Positions 8,861-19,546 of a stretch of DNA of 64,000 nt are shown piece after piece; positions within the stretch are counted from its first letter, which is position 1, and each line of letters begins with the position of its first letter. The notes below the pieces were generated by a model. It ran no database searches. It saw only the letters and a program-made list of their open reading frames with translations, and was not told where the DNA came from. The stretch is from Photobacterium profundum (lineage in GTDB: Bacteria > Pseudomonadota > Gammaproteobacteria > Enterobacterales > Vibrionaceae): the NCBI RefSeq assembly GCF_003026285.1, contig NZ_PYOD01000006.1:186001-250000 (forward strand). The letters run 5' to 3'. A program made the translations under genes and the position numbers.

Positions 8861-11434
8861 TTAGAACAATTCGTCAGAACTGTCTACTTCAAAAATACTT
8901 TCAGACCCACTTTCACTGACAGTTTCTGTTGGTTCGGTACCTTTTTCGAAATATTCAAACATCGAGCTGGCATCATTACGATTCGATAGCTTGCCACTTT
9001 CACGGTCAATACGTACTGTCACAATATCTTCGGGTAATTGTTTAGTCTGCACTGGCACATCTTGTAATGCAGCCTTCATGAACTCAATCCATGCAGGTTG
9101 TGCTGTTTTAGCCCCCGCTTCACCGCCAGATATTTGCTCTTTACCTAGGTTATTGTTCCATGATGCTTTACCTAATTCACGGCTATGTTTATCAAAACCA
9201 ACCCATGCAGTTGCAACAATATTAGGACCGAAACCTGAGTACCAAGCATCTTTCGAACCATTGGTTGTACCGGTTTTTCCGCCAATATCACGGCGCTTAA
9301 GTACTTGAGCTCGCCACCCCGTACCATTCCAGCCAGTACCTGTCCGCCAGTTGCCTCCGCCCCAAATATTACTCGCCATCATTTCACGAACTAAGAAAGC
9401 ATTCGATTCTGAAATAACTTGCGGAGCATATTTAACGGGCTGTTGATCTGGTTCTTGGGCACTGCCTGCCGTCCCTAATTCTTGTTCGCTAATGGCGATA
9501 TCATTAATAACGGCACGGTTTGTCGCTATGGATTCACCAGTAGATTGCTTTTCATCCTGACATTCGTCGTTACAGACAATATTAGGGTTTGCTTGGTAAA
9601 TTAAATTACCGTAAGCGTCTTCTACACGTTCAATGAAATAGGGTTTAACAAAGTAACCACCGTTAGCAAAAACGGAAAAACCTTGCGCCATTTCAACTGG
9701 CGTTAGGCTACCTGCTCCTAAAGCAATTGCTTCAGCGCGAGGGATCTCATCACGTTTAAAGCCAAAGCGTGTTAGGAAACTAATAGTTTGATCTAAACCG
9801 ACACTGCGTAATACGCGCACCGCCATAACGTTTTTCGATTGCGCTAAACCAATGCGCAAGCGGGTAGGGCCATTGTATGTGGGTGGTGAATTTTTAGGAC
9901 GCCACGCAGTGCCTTGGCTCTGATCCCAGCGATTGATTGGTGCATCATTAACCAGTGTTGCCAGTGTCATACCGTTATCAATTGCTGCAGAGTAGATAAA
10001 GGGCTTAATACTTGAACCAACTTGGCGTACAGACTGAGTTGCACGGTTAAATTTACTGTGCGCGAAGTTAAAGCCGCCTACCATTGCTAATACTGCCCCG
10101 TTTTGCGGTGAGGCCGCCACGAATGCTGTATTGGCATCGGGAACTTGGCTCAGTACCCAATAGGTGCTTTCTGTACCGTCTTCAGCTTGCTTGGTTTTAG
10201 GTTGAACCCAAACTTGTTGACCAGAGGCTAAAATATCGGCTGCTTTCTTGGGTGCTGCTCCTTGGCGAGTATCTGTGACAAATTTGCGCGCCCACTTCAG
10301 ACCATCCCATTCAAGAGTGACATTTTCACCGCCTTTAATGACGACGTTAGCTGTTTTCTTGTCGACATTGGTTACAACTGCTGGGGTGAGATCCCCGTAG
10401 CTTGGTTGTTTTTTTAGGTGCTCGACGATGTCGTTTTCCGCCATTGCCGTTTGACCTGGCTGCCACAATGTTGCGACTGCACCGCGGAAGCCGTGGCGTT
10501 GATCGTAGTTTAGCAAGTTTGATATTGCTGCATGTTGCGCGGATTTTTGTAGTTTGCTATCGACCGTTGTATACACGCGCATGCCGGAGGTATATGCATC
10601 TTCTCCGTAGCGTTCAACAAGCCATGAACGAGCGCGTTCAGCAAAATAAGGTGCACTCAGCTCAATTTCAGCCCCGTGGTAGCGAGCAACAATTGGCTCT
10701 GAACGGGCTTGATTCAGTTCGGTTTGCGTTATGTAGCCTTCTGCAAACATACGACTCAGCACCACATTCCGACGTGTGGTTGAACGATCCAATGAATAGA
10801 TAGGGTTCATGGTTGACGGTGCTTTTGGTAAGCCAGAAATAACCGCAATTTCACTTAGGGTTAATTGGCTAATATCTTTGCCAAAATACACTTGCGCAGC
10901 TGCACCAACACCATAAGAGCGGTAACCCAAATAAATTTTATTGAGATACAGCTCTAAAATTTCATCTTTCGTTAGCAGTTGCTCGATGTGAATCGCAATA
11001 AAAATCTCTTTCACTTTACGCATGATCTTCTTTTCATTCGTTAAGAAGAAATTTCGTGCGAGCTGCTGAGTTATGGTACTAGCCCCTTGTTTGGCTGAAC
11101 CTGATGTCAGCACCACAAAAGCAGCACGGGTAATACCAATTGGGTCAATGCCGGGGTGTTGATAAAAACGACTGTCTTCAGTCGCAATGAATGCATTAAT
11201 CATTTGAGGTGGGATGTCTTTTAACGCTAATGGTATACGGCGTTTTTCACCAAACTGTGAAATCAATTCACCGTCGGCACTAAAGACCTGCATAGGGGTT
11301 TGCAGTTCCACATTTCTGAGTGTTGCTACATCTGGGAGTTCTGGTTTTACATAAAGGTAAAAGCCAAAAATAGTACTGACTCCAAGAGTTATGCAAATGA
11401 TTGCAAGTATAAGTAGTCGCTTTATGAACTTCAC
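8861..11434 (-). CDS. mrcA: Penicillin-binding protein 1A (bifunctional transglycosylase/transpeptidase)
   Basis: This 857-residue class A penicillin-binding protein polymerises and cross-links peptidoglycan in the periplasm. An N-terminal membrane anchor (about 5-28) is followed by the GT51 glycosyltransferase domain, with catalytic E86 in ATEDSRFYQHPG and the GASTITQQLARNFF motif. The transpeptidase domain has SxxK in SSIKPF (near 474), SxN in SKNV, and KTGT (near 719). An OB-like insert lies between them, as in E. coli PBP1a. It is divergent from pilMNOPQ, a linkage conserved in many gamma-proteobacteria. The C-terminus is acidic and low in complexity. Confidence 0.96.
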   Translation of the reverse strand: MKFIKRLLILAIICITLGVSTIFGFYLYVKPELPDVATLRNVELQTPMQVFSADGELISQFGEKRRIPLALKDIPPQMINAFIATEDSRFYQHPGIDPIGITRAAFVVLTSGSAKQGASTITQQLARNFFLTNEKKIMRKVKEIFIAIHIEQLLTKDEILELYLNKIYLGYRSYGVGAAAQVYFGKDISQLTLSEIAVISGLPKAPSTMNPIYSLDRSTTRRNVVLSRMFAEGYITQTELNQARSEPIVARYHGAEIELSAPYFAERARSWLVERYGEDAYTSGMRVYTTVDSKLQKSAQHAAISNLLNYDQRHGFRGAVATLWQPGQTAMAENDIVEHLKKQPSYGDLTPAVVTNVDKKTANVVIKGGENVTLEWDGLKWARKFVTDTRQGAAPKKAADILASGQQVWVQPKTKQAEDGTESTYWVLSQVPDANTAFVAASPQNGAVLAMVGGFNFAHSKFNRATQSVRQVGSSIKPFIYSAAIDNGMTLATLVNDAPINRWDQSQGTAWRPKNSPPTYNGPTRLRIGLAQSKNVMAVRVLRSVGLDQTISFLTRFGFKRDEIPRAEAIALGAGSLTPVEMAQGFSVFANGGYFVKPYFIERVEDAYGNLIYQANPNIVCNDECQDEKQSTGESIATNRAVINDIAISEQELGTAGSAQEPDQQPVKYAPQVISESNAFLVREMMASNIWGGGNWRTGTGWNGTGWRAQVLKRRDIGGKTGTTNGSKDAWYSGFGPNIVATAWVGFDKHSRELGKASWNNNLGKEQISGGEAGAKTAQPAWIEFMKAALQDVPVQTKQLPEDIVTVRIDRESGKLSNRNDASSMFEYFEKGTEPTETVSESGSESIFEVDSSDELF

Positions 11435-11585
11435 TAGAGATTTCCCGTTACGCCATCGTTCAACCGGCCATTATTCATTATCTTTCAACAAGTAGTTTAA
11501 AAAATAATTGAATAAAGAGAGCATCACCGGATGGTGTTTTTTTTGAAAGAAATTGCTTTTCCACTATCAGGGAGCATAGCACGGT

Positions 11586-12620
11586 ATGTTTCGGAACCCA
11601 TTAAGTATTGGAATTGATATTGGCAATCACAGCGTAAAAGCGGTTGCTTTGTCTCAAAAAAAAGAACGATTGGAATTAGCCGCTTATGCTGAGGTTGTGT
11701 TGACGTCACCCGTCATCAACGAGCAGCATAGCGTAGATTCCACTGTGCTGTTGTCAGCAATACGTAAATTAAAGAAGAGTTTACCTTTTGGGGCCAAAAT
11801 AGTGACATTGGCATTACCAGACAGTGCGGTAATTAGTAAAGTTATCCAGCTAGATACCAACCTTAAAGAAGATGAGACGGTATTCGCCGTCTCTCAAGCC
11901 TTAGGGAGTTCTTCTCCTTTTCCTGTTGAAGAGTTATGGGTGGATTTCTTCCCTTTAGAATCCAATGCATTTTCTGACGTCACCACGACCATGCCTTATC
12001 AGATCTTTGCTACTCGAAAAGAGGCGGTAGATACCCGCATTATTGCCATTAAAAAAGCGGGATTATCACCCAAGGTGATGGAGCTACAAACCCATGCTTT
12101 GTTATGGCTTGCTGAGTATAGTGCTGAGATGTCTGGCATCCATGAACAGTGGGGCATCGTTGATGTTGGGGAGTGTCTGACTGAATTTTGTATCAAGCCC
12201 CAAAATGCGGCAGCGTATCATCGAGAAATCGCGTTTGGATTACGTAAGTATTCTTCATCCCCGCACCGTAACACCTTAGTTAATGATTTTCATGACGATG
12301 GACCTGTTCTGAAAGTACGGCTTTCGAGTGATGAGATAGAGCGTTTTACTCAGCAATTAGCGGATCAACTGAAGCGACAGTTTCAGCTTTATAATTCCAC
12401 CCACCCGCGATCATCTCTAAAGGGGATTTGGCTGTGTGGGGGCGGACAATATGTTATTTCAAGTGAGCTTTTACAGCGTTTACTGGGGGTTGAGGTCGAG
12501 TTAATGAACCCTTTTGCCCATTTTATTTGTCATAAAAAGTTAGAGGCTGTCTCTGATACTGCATTGAATAGCCAGTTTGCCGTGGCTGCCGGCTTGGCTA
12601 TTCGAGGGGGGAGTCAATGA
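11586..12620 (+). CDS. pilM: Type IV pilus inner-membrane platform protein PilM
   Basis: PilM is a cytoplasmic actin/FtsA-like ATPase that docks on the N-terminal tail of PilN and links the pilus motor to the alignment complex. The 344-residue protein opens with the phosphate-binding strand GIDIGNHSVKAVAL and has a second nucleotide-binding motif, WLCGGGQY, late in the chain. It is the first gene of pilMNOPQ and overlaps pilN by four bases (ATGA). In Vibrionaceae this operon serves chitin-regulated pili and DNA uptake. No clear promoter was picked out in the 151-base mrcA-pilM spacer. Confidence 0.94.
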   Translation: MFRNPLSIGIDIGNHSVKAVALSQKKERLELAAYAEVVLTSPVINEQHSVDSTVLLSAIRKLKKSLPFGAKIVTLALPDSAVISKVIQLDTNLKEDETVFAVSQALGSSSPFPVEELWVDFFPLESNAFSDVTTTMPYQIFATRKEAVDTRIIAIKKAGLSPKVMELQTHALLWLAEYSAEMSGIHEQWGIVDVGECLTEFCIKPQNAAAYHREIAFGLRKYSSSPHRNTLVNDFHDDGPVLKVRLSSDEIERFTQQLADQLKRQFQLYNSTHPRSSLKGIWLCGGGQYVISSELLQRLLGVEVELMNPFAHFICHKKLEAVSDTALNSQFAVAAGLAIRGGSQ

Positions 12621-13276
12621 TTGCTAAATTGAATTTGCTCCCATGGCGGGAAGACAAACGGATACAACACAAACGACGTTTTATGGGTTTATTAGTGGCA
12701 GCCGTTTTTGTTGCTGCTGCTGGTCATTGGTTGATGGCTGAATTTATTGGGTATCAAAAAGAGCTGCAGCAAGTACGTAATGATCAGCTGCAGTTAGAAG
12801 TTGATACGCTAGATCGTCAGCTGTCCTTTCTACCTGAATTGGAACAGCAGCGGGAAGTATTAAATAGTCGATTACGTATTATTGAAGACATTCAGTCTGA
12901 ACGTAATCGTGCCACCCATCTCTTAAGCATGCTGCCAGCGTTAGTACCCCAAGGGGTGTACCTCGACAATATCTCGTTGAAAGAGGGAAACGTTTTACTC
13001 AACGGTGTCAGTAACTCTAACGGTCGACTTGCTTCATTGTTGTCTAATGCAGAACGTTCGGAATGGTTGAAAGATGTAGCAATGCACTCTATTGAAGCCA
13101 CAAAAGGGAGCAATTCAGAAGATCTTACCAGCTTTAAAGCTTCTTTCTCGATGAAAACACCAGCCATGGTGGCGTCTACGTATGATGCTGGGTATAAGTT
13201 AGTCAAAAAAACTGAAGGGAGTTTATGTAACAACGACAACACGCTCACCGTGTGCAAGGAGGCACACAGTGAATGA
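12617..13276 (+). CDS. pilN: Type IV pilus alignment protein PilN
   Basis: PilN is a bitopic inner-membrane protein of the pilus alignment subcomplex. The start IAKLNLLPWRED carries the conserved cytoplasmic motif NLLPWRE that binds PilM. A membrane segment follows at about residues 22-42, then a coiled-coil region and a periplasmic ferredoxin-like domain. At 219 residues it is longer than common PilN (about 180-200) because of a C-terminal extension after the periplasmic fold. It overlaps both neighbours by a few bases. Confidence 0.93.
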   Translation: MIAKLNLLPWREDKRIQHKRRFMGLLVAAVFVAAAGHWLMAEFIGYQKELQQVRNDQLQLEVDTLDRQLSFLPELEQQREVLNSRLRIIEDIQSERNRATHLLSMLPALVPQGVYLDNISLKEGNVLLNGVSNSNGRLASLLSNAERSEWLKDVAMHSIEATKGSNSEDLTSFKASFSMKTPAMVASTYDAGYKLVKKTEGSLCNNDNTLTVCKEAHSE

Positions 13277-13868
13277 TTGGCAAGATTTAGACTTTGATGA
13301 AATCACCGAGTGGCCATTAGGATCTCAATCTGTGGTGGCGCTTTTATTATCATTGGTTGTTGTTGCTGTGGGGTATTGGTATTGGCTTACTCCGTTGGAA
13401 GGTGAATTAACCCAGTTAAAGCAGAACGAAGTGGAATTGCGTTCACGCGTTATCAATCGTGCTTCGTTAGTCGCCGCTTTACCGACAGTGAAGCAACAGA
13501 TTAATGAATTAAATAAGCGGTACCAATTGGTGATTGTACAGTTACCCGTCGAGAAGGAGTTAGCCAGTTTACTATCAGGTATTAATGATATTGGTGTGAA
13601 TAATGGATTGGAGTTTCAAGGTATTCAATGGGGGGGGCGTATCGAGAAAACGCAATATTATGAGCTGCCCTTGAATATGCAACTGACCGGTAATTATGAG
13701 CAAATCGGTAAATTTGCAGCATCTATTGCACAGCTACCTCGTATCGTGACGCTAAAAGATGTTGATTTAACCGTGACCGAGCATGGTCAAAATAAAAACA
13801 CCTTATCGTTAAAAGTATCAGCAAGTACATACCGCTTCAAAGCCCAACAAAAAGAGGTGGCATTATGA
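13269..13868 (+). CDS. pilO: Type IV pilus alignment protein PilO
   Basis: PilO pairs with PilN in the periplasm to connect the inner-membrane platform to PilP and the secretin. The 199-residue protein has a short cytoplasmic tail, one membrane segment (about 19-45, with YWYWLTP at its end), a coiled-coil stretch and a ferredoxin-like periplasmic domain. It starts with GTG at 13269, supported by a strong GGAGG site; the nearby ATG at 13273 is out of frame. It overlaps the end of pilN by 8 bases and pilP by 4, so translation is coupled. Confidence 0.93.
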   Translation: MNDWQDLDFDEITEWPLGSQSVVALLLSLVVVAVGYWYWLTPLEGELTQLKQNEVELRSRVINRASLVAALPTVKQQINELNKRYQLVIVQLPVEKELASLLSGINDIGVNNGLEFQGIQWGGRIEKTQYYELPLNMQLTGNYEQIGKFAASIAQLPRIVTLKDVDLTVTEHGQNKNTLSLKVSASTYRFKAQQKEVAL

Positions 13869-14386
13869 GGCATCCTTTTTACTTGCCGTTCATGTTCTGC
13901 TTATTACTGGTGGGGTGTCGAGCGAATAATGATTCTATTTCAATGTTTATCTCTAATACGCACTTGGCGGCAGAAGTTCGAATTGACCCGTTACCTGCCC
14001 AATTTGAATTTATTGCGGATGAATTTGTGATGACGGATTCACGTGGTCCTTTTGTGCGCCCTTATCCTAAACAAATGGATACTGCTGAAACGAGTAACAA
14101 GTCGTGCTGGCAACCGAATTTACAACGAGAATTGGCTGCATTGGAGAGCTACCCACTCGATACGCTCACAATGAAAGGGGTACTGGGTGACCGTAAGCAA
14201 CTATGGGCCTTGATTTACACGCCTGAAGGTCAACTGATGAAAGTCAGGGAAGGGCATTATCTCGGGTTAAACCACGGCAAGGTCCAGCGTGTTGGCTCTC
14301 GCAGTATTGATGTTGACGAAATTTTACCTGATGGAGCGGGGTGTTGGTTAAAACGAACAACCCACCTTGCTCTTAGTCAGCAGTGA
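13865..14386 (+). CDS. pilP: Type IV pilus assembly lipoprotein PilP
   Basis: PilP is an inner-membrane lipoprotein whose periplasmic beta-domain binds the secretin PilQ and the PilN/PilO pair. The signal peptide ends in LLLVGC, so lipidation at C18 is expected. The C-terminal half has the family pattern LTMKGVLGDRKQLWALIYTPEGQ and a GxYLG-type turn (REGHYLGLNHG). The length of 173 residues is normal. It starts within the pilO stop codon (ATGA) and is followed by pilQ. Confidence 0.94.
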   Translation: MRHPFYLPFMFCLLLVGCRANNDSISMFISNTHLAAEVRIDPLPAQFEFIADEFVMTDSRGPFVRPYPKQMDTAETSNKSCWQPNLQRELAALESYPLDTLTMKGVLGDRKQLWALIYTPEGQLMKVREGHYLGLNHGKVQRVGSRSIDVDEILPDGAGCWLKRTTHLALSQQ

Positions 14387-14408
14387 TCAAGGAAGAGGCA
14401 CAAAGTTA

Positions 14409-16106
14409 ATGAATCGGATTTTATTCATCTCCAATATATTAAAGCATTTATGTTTGCTTATCGTTTGTATATTGCCATTGGCTGTTCCAGCAACAGTGCT
14501 TATAGATAATCAAGTGAAAGTGATTGACTTTAAAAGGGATAAAAAAGGGCAAGGTGTACTAAATGTCCAGCTTGCAAAATCGCAATTTTTAGTTGATATA
14601 CACCAATCAGGTAAACAGCTATTTGTTGATATCTTAGATACATCGATCAGTGATGAAATGATTTATACCTTAGATGTTGCTGATTTTGCGACTGCGGTAA
14701 ATTCAATCGAAACTTTCAAAATAGAGAAAGGAACACGGTTAATTCTTACAATGAACAGTGCTTTTCGTTACAACTACAGCCTGAAAGGTGCGCAGTTTAA
14801 TGTGATGATTACGACTGAAAAAAAGACCAAGACTCAAAAAGAAGGAATTGCTTACAAAGGCAAACCGATTTCGATTAACTTCCAAGATGTGCCGGTGCGC
14901 AATGTTTTACAGCTAATCGCCGAATATAACGATTTTAATTTAGTGGTCTCAGATACGGTGCAAGGTAACGTGACATTGCGTCTTGATGATGTGCCATGGC
15001 CGCAAGTGTTGGATATTATCCTGCAAGCGAAAGGGCTAGATAAGCGTGTTAATAATTCAGTGGTCTTAGTGGCACCTAAAGCTGAACTGGCTCAAAATGA
15101 ACAAAAAGCGTTAGAAGCAAAGCGTAAAGAAAATGAATTAGCGTCATTGCGTTCTGAGCTTATTCAAGTCAATTACGCGAAGGCGGTTGATCTTGCTGAT
15201 TTACTACAAGGCACTGAAGATGGCGTTAGCATGCTATCAGGGCGTGGTTCATTACACGTCGATGACCGAACGAATTCAATCATCATTAAAGATTTGCCAA
15301 GCAGTATTGAGAGCATCAAAGATATTATTAGTGCTTTAGATATTCCGGTTAAACAAGTGCAGATTGAAGCACGCATCGTGACCATTAATGAAGGTGATGT
15401 TGATGAATTAGGGGTTCGCTGGGGGGTCTCTAAGCATAATGGTAACTTTACGTTAGGAGGATCAATTGAAAGCAATTTAGGGTCGGTTGGTTTACTAAAA
15501 GATGATGTCAGCGTGGATGACTTTTTGAATGTAAATTTAGCGGCGCAAAAAGCGGGAGCATCATCCATCGCATTTCAAATCGCCAAGGTTGGTGATATTT
15601 TGCTCGATTTAGAGCTGTCGGCACTGCAATCTGAATCTAAAGCTGAAATTATTTCAAGCCCACGATTAGTGACTACAAACAAGCAAACGGCCTATATCGA
15701 ACAAGGGACCGAAATTCCGTATTTGGAGGCATCTTCGAGTGGCGCAGTGTCGATTGATTTCAAAAAAGCAGTACTGAGTTTGATGGTGACACCACAGATT
15801 ACGCCAGACAATAAATTAGTGCTCGATTTGGTGGTAACGCAAGATGAACCCGGAAAAACAGTGGTTACGGGCATCGGTGAAGCCGTTTCAATCAACACTC
15901 AGCGCATTGGAACTCAAGTTTTAGTCGAAAATGGTGAAACAATTGTACTGGGTGGGATCTATCAGCATCAGATGAACAAAAGTGTCAGTAAAGTGCCATT
16001 ATTGGGGGATTTACCGTATTTAGGGGCACTTTTTCGGCATTCTTTGGAAGAAATGGGTAAGCGTGAGCTATTGATTTTTATCACTCCGAAGATAGTTTTA
16101 CACTAA
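14409..16106 (+). CDS. pilQ: Type IV pilus secretin PilQ
   Basis: PilQ forms the outer-membrane ring through which the pilus passes and, in competence, DNA enters. The 565-residue protein has a signal peptide, an AMIN-like N-terminal domain, an STN/secretin-N domain (ISINFQDVPVRNVLQLIAEY), an N1-type domain and the secretin pore domain with GTEIPYLEASSSG and VPLLGDLPYLGALFR. It is at the short end for PilQ, with only one clear AMIN domain. The ATG at 14409 was chosen because AAGAGG precedes it and a signal peptide follows at once; an upstream in-frame TTG at 14367 has neither. Confidence 0.94.
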   Translation: MNRILFISNILKHLCLLIVCILPLAVPATVLIDNQVKVIDFKRDKKGQGVLNVQLAKSQFLVDIHQSGKQLFVDILDTSISDEMIYTLDVADFATAVNSIETFKIEKGTRLILTMNSAFRYNYSLKGAQFNVMITTEKKTKTQKEGIAYKGKPISINFQDVPVRNVLQLIAEYNDFNLVVSDTVQGNVTLRLDDVPWPQVLDIILQAKGLDKRVNNSVVLVAPKAELAQNEQKALEAKRKENELASLRSELIQVNYAKAVDLADLLQGTEDGVSMLSGRGSLHVDDRTNSIIIKDLPSSIESIKDIISALDIPVKQVQIEARIVTINEGDVDELGVRWGVSKHNGNFTLGGSIESNLGSVGLLKDDVSVDDFLNVNLAAQKAGASSIAFQIAKVGDILLDLELSALQSESKAEIISSPRLVTTNKQTAYIEQGTEIPYLEASSSGAVSIDFKKAVLSLMVTPQITPDNKLVLDLVVTQDEPGKTVVTGIGEAVSINTQRIGTQVLVENGETIVLGGIYQHQMNKSVSKVPLLGDLPYLGALFRHSLEEMGKRELLIFITPKIVLH

Positions 16107-16269
16107 TCTTTACTATTGATTCACTCTAGCTATTGCCAAGTGGCAGTCAGTCCTGAGATAATTTTCGGTCTTATCACGAATTATATGTGAGGAACTTGGC
16201 GCCTCGGGCTTATTTATTGATGGCCTGCGGGCGGTGTCGTTTTATTAACCGCGCGTAAAATTGCTAACA

Positions 16270-16788
16270 ATGGCTGAAAAACGAAATATTTTCCTGGTCG
16301 GACCTATGGGTGCCGGCAAAAGTACTATTGGTAGACACCTTGCACAACAGTTGCACATGGAGTTTTTTGATTCTGATACCGTTATCGAAGATCGTACCGG
16401 AGCTGATATAAGCTGGGTATTCGATGTTGAAGGTGAAGAAGGCTTCCGTGTTCGCGAAGAAGGTGTTATTGACGATCTGACTCAAGAGCAAGGTATTGTT
16501 CTCGCGACAGGTGGTGGTTCTGTTATCAGTAAAGAGAACCGTAACCGCTTATCTGCTCGTGGTGTTGTTGTTTATCTTGAAACGACAATCGAGAAACAGT
16601 TAGCACGTACCCAACGAGATAAAAAGCGTCCGTTGCTTCAAACGGATGCTCCACGTGAAGTACTTGAAGCTCTTGCTGCAGAACGCAATCCAATGTATGA
16701 AGAAGTGTCCGACTATGTGGTACGCACTGATGATCAGAGCGCCAAAGTAGTTGCCAACCAAATCATCAATATGCTTGAAGAGCGTTAA
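16270..16788 (+). CDS. aroK: Shikimate kinase I
   Basis: AroK phosphorylates shikimate with ATP in the chorismate pathway. The 172-residue protein has the P-loop GPMGAGKST near residues 11-19, the substrate loop [14 protein letters not shown] and the GGGSVI motif. The start at the ATG at 16270, giving [11 protein letters not shown], is the conserved AroK start; a TTG nine bases upstream is in frame but unlikely. It leads aroK-aroB-damX-dam, the same arrangement as in E. coli. Confidence 0.96.
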   Translation: MAEKRNIFLVGPMGAGKSTIGRHLAQQLHMEFFDSDTVIEDRTGADISWVFDVEGEEGFRVREEGVIDDLTQEQGIVLATGGGSVISKENRNRLSARGVVVYLETTIEKQLARTQRDKKRPLLQTDAPREVLEALAAERNPMYEEVSDYVVRTDDQSAKVVANQIINMLEER

Positions 16789-16811
16789 TTACTAAACAAG
16801 AGAAGCTGACC

Positions 16812-17891
16812 ATGGAACGGATCAACGTCAACCTAGGTGACAGAAGCTACCCTATCTCTATCGGCGCCGAGTTGTTTAACACCCCGGCGTTGTTTGCGTC
16901 TGCAATAAGTGCAGGTCGACGTGTTGTTGTGGTCAGTAATGAAACTGTCGCACCACTTTACGCAGCGCAAGTGATGGCTACTATTCGTACTTTAGAGTGC
17001 GAAGTATCGTTATTAGAATTACCGGATGGCGAGCAATATAAAACCTTAGAAACATTTAATCAGATCATGACATTCTTACTGCAAGGTAATTATGGTCGCG
17101 ATGTGGTGATGGTGGCACTAGGGGGCGGCGTCATTGGTGATGTTGTCGGTTTTGCAGCTGCAAGTTACCAACGTGGTGTTGATTTTGTTCAAGTACCAAC
17201 GACGTTGTTGTCTCAGGTCGATTCATCAGTAGGTGGTAAAACTGCTGTGAATCATCCTTTGGGCAAGAATATGATCGGTGCTTTTTATCAACCGAAAGCG
17301 GTAGTTATTGATAATCAGTGTTTGAAAACATTACCAGCCCGTGAGTTTGCTTCGGGTATGGCTGAAGTGATCAAATATGGCATTATCGCTGACTACGAGT
17401 TTTTCGTTTGGTTAGAACAGAATATTGAAAAGCTACAAGCTTTAGACAATGAGGCTTTGTGTTATGCAATTGGTCGTTGTTGTCAAATTAAAGCTGATGT
17501 TGTTGCTTCTGATGAAAAAGAGTCTGGCGTTCGTGCCTTGCTCAATTTAGGTCATACATTCGGTCATGCAATTGAAGCTGAAATGGGATATGGAAACTGG
17601 CTACACGGTGAAGCTGTCTCAGTGGGTACTGTGTTTGCGGCAAAAACTGCTCATGAGCAGGGTTTGTTATCAGAAGAGGATGTTCTCCGTATTACCCGTT
17701 TGCATGAACGAGCACAGTTGCCAATAAGTAAACCGACGTCGATGGATTACGATGATTTTATCAAGCATATGATGCGTGATAAAAAAGTTTTATCCGGTCA
17801 ATTGCGCCTCGTTTTACCAACATCTATCGGTACTGCTAAAGTTATATCAGATGTACCACACGACGTTTTGCGCCGTGTGATTAATGCATAA
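16812..17891 (+). CDS. aroB: 3-dehydroquinate synthase
   Basis: AroB converts DAHP to 3-dehydroquinate using NAD and a divalent metal, the second shikimate-pathway step. The 359-residue protein shows the NAD-binding [13 protein letters not shown], the substrate loop [18 protein letters not shown], and zinc-ligand histidines in GHTFGHAIE and NWLHGEAV. It follows aroK by 23 bases and runs almost directly into damX, so it is part of the same transcript. Confidence 0.97.
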   Translation: MERINVNLGDRSYPISIGAELFNTPALFASAISAGRRVVVVSNETVAPLYAAQVMATIRTLECEVSLLELPDGEQYKTLETFNQIMTFLLQGNYGRDVVMVALGGGVIGDVVGFAAASYQRGVDFVQVPTTLLSQVDSSVGGKTAVNHPLGKNMIGAFYQPKAVVIDNQCLKTLPAREFASGMAEVIKYGIIADYEFFVWLEQNIEKLQALDNEALCYAIGRCCQIKADVVASDEKESGVRALLNLGHTFGHAIEAEMGYGNWLHGEAVSVGTVFAAKTAHEQGLLSEEDVLRITRLHERAQLPISKPTSMDYDDFIKHMMRDKKVLSGQLRLVLPTSIGTAKVISDVPHDVLRRVINA

Positions 17892-17905
17892 ATTTGTCGG
17901 TGGTC

Positions 17906-19432
17906 ATGACCAACGACAGTAATGCTCGAGAGTTGGATCTGGATAGTCAGATCCAATTGCTTTCGCGCATTCAATTTTTAACCCGCTTTAATTCCAATCT
18001 TATTCAAATTACTGGCACTGAAGGTGCGGGTAAAACGTGGCTTGCTCAGCACTATCTTGAACACTATTCTCAAAACTGTAATCAAGCCTTGTTATTGTGC
18101 CATCCTGCTCAAACGGATAGCCAACATCGTTCGATCGTGCTTAAACAGTTAGTTAATCAGCCACTATTTAATGATCAAGATCCATTAATTCAAAGCCTTG
18201 AGCGGATGCTTGAAGGTCATCGATGTAATGTTTTATTGATCATTGATGATGCGCACTTATTAAGCCCAGCATTGGTTGCTGAACTTTGGGCTATAATCAC
18301 TCGCGCCCAAAGTGAACCATTATGGCAAATTAATGTATTACTCTTTAGTCAAACAGGACGACTAAATAAATACTTAGATCAGGTCTCTCATGGGCAGGGG
18401 CAAATGCCACTTGAACTCGAAATCTCTGATTTAACGGAACAAGAAGTGCAAACCTTTGTCGAAGTAGTGCTGTCTAGCGATGCGTTAGATGCAAATGGAA
18501 GACGTGAGTTAAAGGAAAAAGCCGCTTTGGCTGAACCCAAACCTCGCGCGTTGATGCAACTAAATAATACGGATAACGACATGGCTAACTCTTCATCACG
18601 CACACTCTCTCCGCTGGCATTACTTGTAGTTGTGTTAGCAATATTAACTGCCGGTGTAGTTTTTTGGTTTTTTCCTGCGAATGATAAGTCAGAACCAAGT
18701 GCAAATAACCCGATCGTTACTGATACTGCAAAAGAAAACCTGAAGACGGGGCATTATGATGAGGATGATACAGCTCAATCTGCGACCATTGATGCACAGC
18801 AGGCTGAAACAGTTGCGTTGAGTTCGTCAGATAGGGCGATAGATGACGCCCGTGTGTTACCGCAAGAGATATCGAGTGAAGGGCTAACGGTTGGGCGTAA
18901 TGACGATAGTCAGCGCGTTGTCGTGCCTTCACAAGTGGTTGATGCGATGTTAAGTGGGCAAGCTTTAGGGACGAGTGGACAAGAAGCGCTCGCTCAACAA
19001 GCAGCTACTCCCGAAACAACGCAAAGCAATACTGATATAAATACCAATGATGTCACAACAGTATCTAGTGATCCCGTTACTCCTCAACAGAAAGCGGCTG
19101 CACCAGTATTATCTGTTCAGCAAAAAAAATCAGCTGTATTAGGTGAAGAGCTCAAAAACGTTAATTCTCGCCATTACGCCTTGCAGCTTGCAGCATTACA
19201 ATCTCTTAGCACTGCACAGAAATTTATTGCTGAACATAAGATTCAAAATATTGCGACTTTGTATGAGACCCGTCGAAAAGGCGAAGCATGGTTTATCGTT
19301 ATTACGGGTAATTATAAAGATATTGTGACGGCAAGGCGTGCAGAGCTGTTATTGCCAGATAGTGTTCAAGCTGTACAGCCTTGGGTTAAATCGTACGCAC
19401 AAATTCATCGTGAAATAGGTCAAGCTAAATAA
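17906..19432 (+). CDS. damX: Cell-division SPOR-domain protein DamX with AAA ATPase domain
   Basis: DamX is a bitopic membrane protein recruited to the division septum through its SPOR domain. Residues 1-220 form an AAA ATPase-like domain with Walker A GTEGAGKT (37-44) and Walker B LLIIDDAH. A transmembrane helix follows near 235-256. A low-complexity Gln/Thr/Ser-rich periplasmic linker leads to a SPOR domain (about 415-500, beginning RHYALQLAAL) that should bind denuded glycan. The ATG at 17906 is preferred; in-frame TTG (17894) and GTG (17900) codons upstream are possible. Its place between aroB and dam is conserved. Confidence 0.92.
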   Translation: MTNDSNARELDLDSQIQLLSRIQFLTRFNSNLIQITGTEGAGKTWLAQHYLEHYSQNCNQALLLCHPAQTDSQHRSIVLKQLVNQPLFNDQDPLIQSLERMLEGHRCNVLLIIDDAHLLSPALVAELWAIITRAQSEPLWQINVLLFSQTGRLNKYLDQVSHGQGQMPLELEISDLTEQEVQTFVEVVLSSDALDANGRRELKEKAALAEPKPRALMQLNNTDNDMANSSSRTLSPLALLVVVLAILTAGVVFWFFPANDKSEPSANNPIVTDTAKENLKTGHYDEDDTAQSATIDAQQAETVALSSSDRAIDDARVLPQEISSEGLTVGRNDDSQRVVVPSQVVDAMLSGQALGTSGQEALAQQAATPETTQSNTDINTNDVTTVSSDPVTPQQKAAAPVLSVQQKKSAVLGEELKNVNSRHYALQLAALQSLSTAQKFIAEHKIQNIATLYETRRKGEAWFIVITGNYKDIVTARRAELLLPDSVQAVQPWVKSYAQIHREIGQAK

Positions 19433-19546
19433 TCGTAATATCCTTGCTGTTTGAGCGTAGTTATTTCCGGTAATAGGTACAGACAAGGTAATAAATGAGG
19501 TACAATCCGCAACCTTTCGTGGTGGTATAGGTAGTAGGTTAGCTGA